Shown here piece after piece: positions 56,004 to 64,000 of a stretch of DNA of 64,000 bases. The notes beneath the pieces are model-generated. The model was not told where the DNA came from. It was given only the letters and a program-made list of their open reading frames with translations, and ran no database searches. Position 1 is the first letter of the stretch, and every line of letters begins with the position of its first letter. Made by a program: the position numbers and the translations under genes. The stretch is from assembly GCF_002575655.3 (NCBI RefSeq), contig NC_053037.3, positions 253,365,135 through 253,429,134 of the forward strand, written 5' to 3'. The DNA is from Aegilops tauschii subsp. strangulata. Lineage: Eukaryota; Streptophyta; Magnoliopsida; Poales; Poaceae.

Positions 56004-59000
56004 ATGCCAGGATCACAAGCCGATGAGACTGATTGGGAGAACATGACGAACAAGGAGTTGCATGATAAATTTCAGCAAATGATGAGTGGCCAGGTGGGGG
56101 ATGTGCTAAACAGATTTGAAGAGGCTATGGAGAAGATAGATGCCGTGGAGAAGTCGTTCGAGACAAAGCTGGATAACAAGTTTACTGAATTACTCAAGCG
56201 TCTTCCCCAACCACCACCGGCTGCATATGTCGCACCTCTACAACAACAACAACCACATCTCCAACGCCGGCTTCCAAATCAAGTGGGACGAGCACAGCGC
56301 GTTCCAATCGAGACTGGTCAAAATTCGGGTGCCGCTGCACCTACTGTTGATGCTTCTTTGGCTCCTGCTACTGTGGCGGCTGAGGAGGATGACGATTATG
56401 CGGGCGATTATGAGGATGAGGTTGATCAAAATCAGAACTACGTGCAGCCACCAGCACCACCACCAGCAGGTCGACCTCAGGTATATATTCGCAACAGTAG
56501 GCCGGCACCACCACCTCAGGTACGAGATCATGACCATCTCCCTAAACTGAAATTGAATATTCCACCATTTGAGGGTAGATATGTTCCTGATATATATCTT
56601 ACTTGGGAGTTAGAAACTGAACAACGATTTACATGTTTACAATATCCTGAGGAGAGACGTGTTCCTGCTGCTGTTTGTGCTTTCACTAGCTTTGCATGTG
56701 TTTGGTGGTCTGAACATTGTAGATTATATCCTGTTCCAGCTACTTGGGCTGCTTTGAAAACTGCTATGCGTACTCGTTGGGTTCCAACATATTATCAACG
56801 TGAATTACTTCAAAAATTGCAGCGCTTAAGCCAAGGGAAAAATTCTGTAGAAGAATATTATCAGGAATTACAAACTGGCATGATTAGATGTGGTATTGTT
56901 GAGGAGAATGAAGCTATGCTTGCACGTTTTATGGGTGGATTAAATAAAGAGATTCAGACCATTCTAGAGTATAAGGATTATAATAATATCACTCGTTTAT
57001 TCCATCTTGCTTGTAAAGCTGAACGTGAAGTGCGAGATCGACAGGCATTGGCGCGAACTAACTTTTCTGCAGGTCGACCTTCATCATGGACACCACGTGC
57101 ATCCTCTACTTCCACTTCACCATCACCTCCATCAGGTGCCACCTCCAGCCGTGATACAAGAAAGCAGGCACAACCACCACTCTCTGCCAAGAGCACACCT
57201 GCCGGGCCTGCGCAGAGCTCTTCTTCTTCCATGGCGTCAACAGGGCACACAAGTGATATTATTTGTCGTCGTTGTAAGGGAAGAGGACATTATGCGAGAG
57301 AATGCAAATCTCAGCGTGTGATGATTGCTACTGAGGATGGTGGGTATGAGTCCGCTAGTGACTATGATGAGGAGACTTTGGCTCTTATTACACGTGAAGA
57401 ACATGGTGGAGATGATTCTGAAAATGAGACGCAATACATGGCTCCTGAAGACGCTGACAGGTATGAATGTTTAGTTGCTCAACGTGTTTTGAGTGTGCAG
57501 GTCACACAAGCAGAGCAAAATCAGAGGCATAATTTGTTCCATACAAAGGGTGTTGTGAAGGAACGTTCTGTTCGCGTCATCATAGATGGAGGGAGCTGTA
57601 ACAACTTGGCTAGCATGGAGATGGTGGAGAAGCTATCTCTCACCACAAGACCACATCCACATCCTTACTACATCCAATGGTTCAACAACAGCGGCAAGGT
57701 TAAGGTAACACGTACTGTTCGTGTGCATTTTAGTATCTCTACATATGCTGATTATGTTGACTGTGATGTGGTACCCATGCAAGAATGTCCTTATTACTTG
57801 GTAGACCATGGCAATTTGATAAAAATTCTGTACACCATGGTAGAAACAATCGGTATACTCTTGTTCATAAGGATAAAAATATTACTTTGCTTCCTATGAC
57901 TCCTGATTCCATTTTGAAAGATGACATTAATAGAGCTAATAAAGCAAAACAGGAGAAAAATAAGAGTGAAAATCAGATTGTGGCAAATGAATTTGAGCAA
58001 CAAATGAAACCTAATAATAAACCATCTAGTGTTGTTTCTAAAATTAAATTGAAAAGTGCATGTTTACTTGCCGCCAAATCTGATATTGATGAGCTAGATT
58101 TCAGCAAATCTGTTTGCTATGCTTTTGTGTGCAAAGAGGCATTATTTTCATTCGAGGACGTGCCTTCCTCTTTGCCCCCTGCTGTCACTAACATTTTGCA
58201 GGAGTTCGCTGACGTCTTTCCACAAGACGTGCCACCGGGATTACCACCTATTCGAGGGATTGAGCATCAAATTGACTTAATTCCCGGTGCATCGCTACCC
58301 AACCGTGCACCATACCGTACCAATCCAGAGGAGACGAAGGAGATTATGCGTCAAGTACAGGAGCTGCTAGACAAAGGTTATATACGCGAATCTCTTAGTC
58401 CTTGTGCTGTTCCTATTATACTAGTGCCTAAAAAGGATGGTACGTCGCGTATGTGTGTTGATTGTAGAGGCATGAATAATATTACTATTCATTATCGTCA
58501 TCCTATTCATTATCGTTAACTAATGCACCTAGTACTTTCATGAGACTAATGAACGAAGTTTTACGTGCTTTCATTGGACGATTTGTGGTAGTCTATTTTG
58601 ATGATATACTGATTTATAGCAAATCTTTGGAAGAACATTTGGAACATTTACGTGCTGTTTTTATTGCTCTACGTGATGCACGTTTGTTTGGTAACCTTGG
58701 GAAGTGCACCTTTTGCACCGACCGAGTATCTTTTCTTGGCTATGTTGTTACTCCACAGGGAATTGAAGTTGATAAAGCCAAGATTGAAGCTATTGAGAGT
58801 TGGCCGCAGCCCAAAACGGTCACACAAGTGCGGAGTTTTCTTGGACTCGCTGGTTTCTATAGGCATTTTGTGAGAGATTTTAGCACCATTGCTGCACCTC
58901 TCAACGAGCTTACAAAGAAGGATGTGCCTTTTGTTTGGGGTACCGCACAGGAAGAAGCCTTCACGGTATTGAAAGATAAGTTGACACATGCTCCTTTACT

Positions 59001-60968
59001 CCAACTTCCTGATTTTAATAAGACTTTTGAGCTTGAATGTGATGCTAGTGGAATTGGATTAGGAGGTGTGTTATTACAAGATGGCAAACCTGTTGCATAC
59101 TTTTCTGAAAACTTGAGTGGGCCTAGTCTGAATTATTCTACTTATGATAAAGAACTATATGCTCTTGTTCGGACTTTAGAAACATGGCAACATTATTTAT
59201 GGCCCAAAGAATTTGTTATACATTCTGATCATGAATCTTTGAAACATATTAAAAGTCAAGCTAAACTGAATCGTAGACATGCTAAATGGGTTGAATTCAT
59301 TGAAACTTTCCCTTATGTAATTAAACACAAGAAGGGTAAAGAAAATGTTATTGCTGATGCATTGTCTCGTCGCTATACTATGCTTTCACAACTTGACTTC
59401 AAAATATTTGGTTTGGAGACCATCAAAGATCATATGTGCATGATGCTGATTTTAAAGATGTTTTGCAGAATTGTAAAGAAGGAAGAACCTGGAACAAGTT
59501 TGTCGTTAATGATGGATTTCTGTTCCGTGCTAACAAGCTATGCATTCCAGCTAGCTCTCTCCGTCTTTTGTTGTTCCAGGAGGCGCGTGGAGGAGGATTA
59601 ATGGGACACTTTGGCGTGAAGAAGACGGAGGACGTACTTGCTACACATTTCTTTTGGCCAAAGATGAGACGGGATGTTGAGCGTTTTGTTGCTCGCTGCA
59701 CTACATGTCAAAAAGCTAAGTCACGACTCAATCCTCATGGTTTATATATGCCTTTGCCTGTACCTAGTGTTCCTTGGGAGGATATATCTATGGACTTTGT
59801 TTTAGGTTTACCTCGAACAAAGAAGGGGAGGGACAGCATATTTGTTGTCGTGGATAGATTCTCAAAAATGGCACACTTTATACCATGTCATAAAAGCGAT
59901 GATGTTGTTAATGTTGCTGATTTGTTCTTCCGTGAAATTATTCGTTTGCATGGTGTGCCAAATACTATTGTTTCAGATCGTGATACTAAATTTCTTATCC
60001 ACTTTTGGAGATGTTTATGGGCTAAGTTGGGGACTAATCTGCTTTTTAGTACTACTTGTCACCCCCAAACTGATGGACAAACTGAAGTAGTCAATAGAAC
60101 ATTGTCTACTATGCTTAGGGCTGTTTTGAAGAATAATAAGAAAATGTGGGAAGAATGCTTGCCTCATATTGAGTTTGCTTATAATCGTTCATTGCATTCT
60201 ACTACTAAGATGTGCCATTTTGAAATTGTGTATGGTTTCCTACCTCGTGCACCTATTGATTTGTTGCCTCTTCCATCTTCGGAGAAGGTTAATTTTGATG
60301 CTAAACAACGTGCTGAATTGATCTTAAAAATGCATGAGTTAACTAAGGAAAACATTGAGCGTATGAATGCTAAATATAAACTTGCTGGAGATAAGGGTAG
60401 AAAACATGTTGTGTTTGCACCTGGAGATCTTGTTTGGTTACATTTGCGTAAGGATAGATTTCCTGATTTGCGCAAATCAAAGCTAATGCCACGTGTTGAT
60501 GGTCCTTTTAAGGTGTTAGAGAAAATAAATGATAATGCATATAAACTTGAGCTGCCTGCATATTTTGGGGTTAGTCCCACTTTTAACATTGCAGATTTGA
60601 AGCCTTATTTGGGTGAGGGAGATGAGCTTCCGTCGAGGACGACTTCAATTCAAGAAGGGGAGGATGATGAGGACATCAATATCATTGTTACACCCACAGC
60701 CCCTGCTACTATACATACTGGACCAATTACTAGAGCTCGCGCACGCCAATTAAATTACCAGGTACTTTCGTTTCTTGGTAATGATTCTAATGTTCATGAG
60801 AATATGATGCTGCCTAAATTGGATACATTTGTTTTGCTTACAAATGAAGGGCCTAGCTTTGAGAAGGATGAACATTGGAGCAAGAACAAGCATGGAGATG
60901 ATGGCATGCGCATGGGGGACAAGAACGGAGTTACAAGTGATGATTTCAGGACATTGAAGCCACCATAA
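56004..60968 (+). pseudogene. A3 gag-pol polyprotein (A-I), three lesions
   Basis: ATG at 56004. Gag with zinc knuckle (about 57264-57305) and protease IDGGS (about 57586) are intact. A 1-bp deletion near 57786 shifts the frame. In RT about 165 nt between HPI and LTNAPSTF (A2 8185-8349) is replaced by 8 nt near 58507, removing the first catalytic Asp region; YFDD (about 58594) remains. A further 1-bp loss near 59432 shifts the frame before integrase. Integrase [12 protein letters not shown] (Asp present, unlike A2), VSDRDTKF and TDGQTEV follow, then GPF and the U3-encoded tail to the stop at 60966-60968. Confidence 0.9.
60652..60664 (+). other. A3 polypurine tract
   Basis: AAGAAGGGGAGGA before the LTR start TGATGAGGAC. 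Confidence 0.9.
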
Positions 60969-61581
60969 TGCGTGCATGAATCCTTGGACGAAATATACAA
61001 GATGCTACTTCATAACTTTCGTCCAGAGGCTATTCTAGGTGCTGCGTCACCTTATTATTGGGCCAGGCCCATGTAATTTCGAAATACTTGAGTATAGGCT
61101 ATTTTTAGAGTCCGTATGTGTGGGGAAACAAGAGATAGGGTTGGTTTCGGACCCCTTCCCCAAGGGCCACGAAATTCCCCCCTCTTCCTCCATATATACA
61201 GCCCTTAGGGCGTCGTTTAGACTTTGGGTTTTGTTTAGATTAAAAGTTCGCCATAGCTGCAACTTCGCGTACTTCGTTTGTGTTCAACGACCAGACAAAG
61301 GCGTCACAGAACCCCACCTTGATCAATAAAGCTTTCATCTTATATTCGCAATATCCAGATTGCAATCTTAGTTTCTTGCTTGTTCTTCGTTTGCTCGCAG
61401 GAAACAGACCCTCGTGGTCAGGTTGATCGTGCTCCGGCGTGGTCAATAACCTCTCAGAGTTGGTTTAGCGATTGCTAAGGCGCGACGTCATCGCACGTTC
61501 GTAGTTGGATCGTCAAAGCCGACTTCCACCAAAGCGATATCCATCATCTCATCGAAAGACGGGACACCTTTGCCTCTATCA
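60665..61581 (+). repeat. A3 3' LTR
   Basis: Complete, 917 bp, TATATA at 61193-61198 and AATAAA at 61325-61330. It abuts C3 LTR sequence. Confidence 0.92.
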
Positions 61582-62065
61582 ACATCCGGCCCCCAGCCCG
61601 GACATCCGGCGCCTGCCTGCGTGCAGAGACGGGCCAGAGGCCCATGTATCCCCTCCTCACTTACCCCTTCGTGGCTTAGACTATATATATTCCTCCCCCT
61701 CCTCCTAGTTAGGGTTAGCATTGGTTTAGCTCATTTAGAGATAGAGCTTTGCTCATCCATATCGGATCTACTCCACGAGAGAGACGGCGGCCCCTCTACG
61801 GAGACAATCCACCTTGGATTCAAGACCCCCTCAGGGAGAAGACCCCCATCAAGACCTCCTCACAGAGAAGAACCGGTTACCCTTGTATCGTCCTTTGTTG
61901 GACTTGCATCTTGTATCTTACCTTTGTGTTCATCGATCTAGTGCATGTGTGATCTATTCTTGTTGGTTGAGTGATTTCTCTCGTATTCCCCCTCGTGTTC
62001 ATCACGTTCTTCGTAGGGATCCGCTCCTTTCGTGAAAGATCGGCCATCTAGGGTTCCGCCCTACA
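61582..62065 (+). repeat. C3 5' LTR, 5'-truncated
   Basis: It starts inside the palindrome array (ACATCCGG, then CCGGACATCCGG near 61599). TATATATAT at 61682-61690. It ends GTTCCGCCCTACA. Confidence 0.88.
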
Positions 62066-62071
62066 TCATCT

Positions 62072-62083
62072 TGGTATCAGAGC
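62072..62083 (+). other. C3 primer-binding site, initiator tRNA(Met)
   Basis: TGGTATCAGAGC is a full 12-base match to the complement of the plant initiator tRNA(Met) 3' end, six bases after the LTR. Confidence 0.93.
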
Positions 62084-62360
62084 CACGTTGATCACGATTT
62101 CGGAGCCCCCTCTCTTTGTTTTCTAGCTTGATTTTGTTGTTTTTCGTCCTAACCCGAAAATTGCCCCACAAAAATAGCCCCAATTTTTTTTTGTGATTTG
62201 TTGGTGTGATGAAGTTTTGTTGGATTTGATCTGCAGATTTCGTGTGTTGCAGGTAGATCTAGCTTTTCCCCATCTTTTCCCCAATTTCCATCCACAAAAT
62301 CTTCCGAATTTCGTCCCGGATTTGACCTCTCCACGCGGTGTTCATCCACGGATCCCGAGC

Positions 62361-62432
62361 CCGGACATCCGGCCCGATCAGCCCGGACATCCGGCCCGGC
62401 CCGGATATCCGGCCATCAGCCCGGACATCCGG
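62361..62432. repeat. Palindrome array in C3 leader
   Basis: CCGGACATCCGG at 62361-62372, 62383-62394 and 62421-62432, and CCGGATATCCGG at 62401-62412. Steps are 22, 18 and 20 bp. It is the same word as in the U3 of C2, but inside the transcribed leader. Confidence 0.9.
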
Positions 62433-62640
62433 CCCCTGACAGCATCAACTCCATCCTCCACTCCGTTTACCGCCTAACTTTCGTCCAATTTTGTTCCGGA
62501 GCCCACATACACTTCCGCATAGCACCACCATTTCCGCATAGAACCACCATAGCCTTTCCCGCATAACCACCACCGACTTCCGCAACCTCACCAATTTTGT
62601 TCCCCATAGCATTTGAGGTTGTTTGAGTTGTGATTCAAGT

Positions 62641-63007
62641 CTCCTAAGGTGTTTCGGCTACTTAGGGATGATTGCTTCTTCATCAACCGCCACCATAACT
62701 TCCGCATAGGCTTACCCACCATACACTACCACCAGCCCAACTTAACCCAATTTTATTTGTGTTGTGAGTTGTGTCTCCTAAGGTGTTTCGGCTACTTAGG
62801 GACCGTGTTTCGAACTCCGACGCCGTGTAGTCCATCCAACTTACCCTCGACTTCCGCATTGCGTCTCAAAACCCATCATTGCATTTCCGCAATCCCATTG
62901 AGCTTCCGCAAAACCACCACCGCTTACAATACCACCGTTTGACTTTTGTCCTTGAGATTTTGAGTTGTGGTTTTTCCGTTTCCTAAGGTGTTTCGGCTAC
63001 TTAGGGA
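62641..63007 (+). repeat. Three-copy stem-loop repeat in C3 leader
   Basis: CCTAAGGTGTTTCGGCTACTTAGG-type repeats begin at 62641, 62775 and about 62980. CCTAAG and CTTAGG pair as a perfect 6-bp stem around a 12-base loop containing UUUCGG. All three copies preserve stem and loop. Confidence 0.8.
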
Positions 63008-63958
63008 CGAGTCTCCATCATCTTGGTATCTACATGAAGAACACCGCCACTCATCATCGCCAAGGATGGTAACCACGACGACACCTTTGTATATTCCTCT
63101 TGCAATTGCATTGTTAACCCCTAGCCCATTTTGCGTCACTTGCCTATCGAGACTAGCCATTTGAGTATTGCCGGCAACGGTACTTGTGCACATTAGTGAT
63201 CTACACTATACATAGCATACATACCATACCATATTTGGTATCATATCATCTCTTGTGTCACAAGTTTGTTCCCGCATACACACTATTGCTATCTTGGTTT
63301 ATGCATTTTGCAAAGTGGCCATACATACAAAAAAAGAAGAACAAGATTTTAAGCAAAAGAGAAGAGCAAAGAAGCTTGTAAGCAAGTGCCATAGCATCAT
63401 ACCACATTGCATATAAGATTGTCATATCCGATCATCTTGGATCATCTTGCGAGAAACACCGGGAACTATACATACATAGCATACTTGGGATAGAAGTTTA
63501 TCCCTTTTGCATATCATAGGTTGTGCACAAGTGTCGTATCCGCCTATTGAGCAATCGTGCTAGCGTCTCTCTTGAGTTGTGCAACACGAGCGTTTTCCGT
63601 GGAGTCCACATTTTGTGCTCATTCCTTGGTTGCACGACCCCATTTATCTATCCGTGTGTGTGTTTCCGTGTGCCATTCTTTGCTATTGGTCTACTTGTTT
63701 CACTTGCGAATTTGTGAATCTTTTTAAACATTATTGACTCTTGCTAACATTTTGCATCAAATTTTTTGTGCCACTATCCTCACCGAGCTCCACTATAAGC
63801 CTTACTTGTGTAGGTGTGAGAAACCGACAAGAATTGGTACCAATTGTGCTATTTCCTTGTTACACATTGAGTGATCATTGATCCATCTTCAACATCGGTC
63901 AAGGTACATTTGGTATCGTTCTTCTCTTTCTCCCACTAATATTTGCTCGAGTTTTGTG

Positions 63959-64000
63959 ATGGATAGGCAAGGTATTTCACCTTCGGTCTACAACAACAAC
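63959..64000 (+). CDS. C3 gag, first 14 codons (cut by window end)
   Basis: ATG at 63959 in TTTTGTGATGGATAGG opens a frame MDRQGISPSVYNNN to the end. The start matches C1 gag (MDRPSTS at 34736), which supports the choice. The rest is outside the window. Confidence 0.75.
   Translation, partial: MDRQGISPSVYNNN

Larger units (their letters stand above)
50504..61581 (+). mobile_element. Family A element A3, split by B3
   Basis: Plus strand: truncated 5' LTR (50504-50638 and 54662-54799, divided by B3), primer site, leader, gag-pol, polypurine tract and complete 3' LTR 60665-61581. The right flank is ACATC of C3 LTR; the left flank was lost against the inverted LTR. Confidence 0.87.
62066..63958 (+). 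other. C3 leader
   Basis: A 1.9-kb untranslated leader. It holds four CCGGAYATCCGG palindromes (62361-62432), three copies of a stem-loop repeat (62641, 62775, 62980), and long T/C-rich plain sequence to gag. No supported ORF. Confidence 0.8.
61582..64000 (+). mobile_element. Family C element C3, 5' part
   Basis: A plus-strand element entering the right edge: truncated 5' LTR 61582-62065, primer site 62072-62083, leader to 63958 and the first 14 codons of gag. About 290 bp of its LTR duplicates sequence also present in C2 49323-49586, so C2 and C3 are separate copies and not one split element. Confidence 0.85.

Noticed and set aside
49587..61581. C2 and C3 as one C element split by A3
   Set aside because: The LTR pieces on the two sides overlap by more than 260 bp, so they cannot be a single LTR interrupted at one point.
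62072..62083. TGGTATCAGAGC as a tRNA gene fragment
   Set aside because: It is only the primer site complementary to initiator tRNA(Met); no cloverleaf, A box or B box is present.

Overview
The window is plant nuclear DNA, almost certainly from a grass, and is made almost entirely of nested Ty3/gypsy LTR retrotransposons. The evidence is plant initiator-tRNA(Met) primer sites (TGGTATCAGA), polypurine tracts, TG...CA LTRs, TATATAA/AATAAA signals, 5-bp target-site duplications (TSDs), and gag-pol proteins with protease, RT, RNase H and integrase in the Ty3/gypsy order. I found no host gene, rRNA, tRNA, CRISPR or bacterial-type operon. The only DNA I cannot assign to an element is a 243-bp coiled-coil-coding island at 37289-37531. 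The species cannot be named from the sequence alone.

Labels used here (mine, not database names): A = autonomous gag-pol family, LTR about 917 bp, full copy 7.66 kb. B = gag-only non-autonomous family, LTR about 981 bp, full copy 4.76 kb. C = second gag-pol family, LTR about 1,062 bp. D = C-like LTR at the left edge. A and B share LTR ends (TGATGAGGAC...CCTCTATCA), primer site, polypurine tract and a leader block of about 270 bp just before gag, but differ in gag and in most of U3. In A, B and C the main reading frame runs through the polypurine tract into the 3' LTR. That layout, the GPF module after integrase and the absence of a classical chromodomain suggest centromere-type (CRM-like) chromoviruses; this is an inference.

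Layout: 1-612, D LTR. 613-21952, element A0 (minus strand), split by B2 (1128-14505, itself holding the three-LTR A1/A2 composite 1231-11416) and by B1 (15452-20212). 21953-37288, element C1 (minus), whose 3' LTR received A0 and whose interior is replaced at 24289-32852 by a B LTR plus element A4 (which carries a solo A LTR at 28282-29199). 37289-37531, unassigned island. 37532-38207, A LTR fragment. 38208-49586, element C2 (plus), with full-length A5 (minus) inserted at 39507-47167. 49587-50503, complete inverted A LTR. 50504-61581, element A3 (plus), with B3 inserted at 50639-54661. 61582-64000, element C3 (plus), running off the window just after its gag start.

How the parts work together: A and C encode everything for their own copying, although every copy here is damaged. 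The best A copy (A2) has one premature stop and a D-to-E change at an integrase catalytic position. B elements have only a gag-like ORF and would need A proteins in trans; the shared termini, primer site, polypurine tract and leader are what such a parasite would keep. Every B insertion with a readable TSD lies in an A element, and A elements lie in C, so the order of arrival is roughly C, then A, then B.
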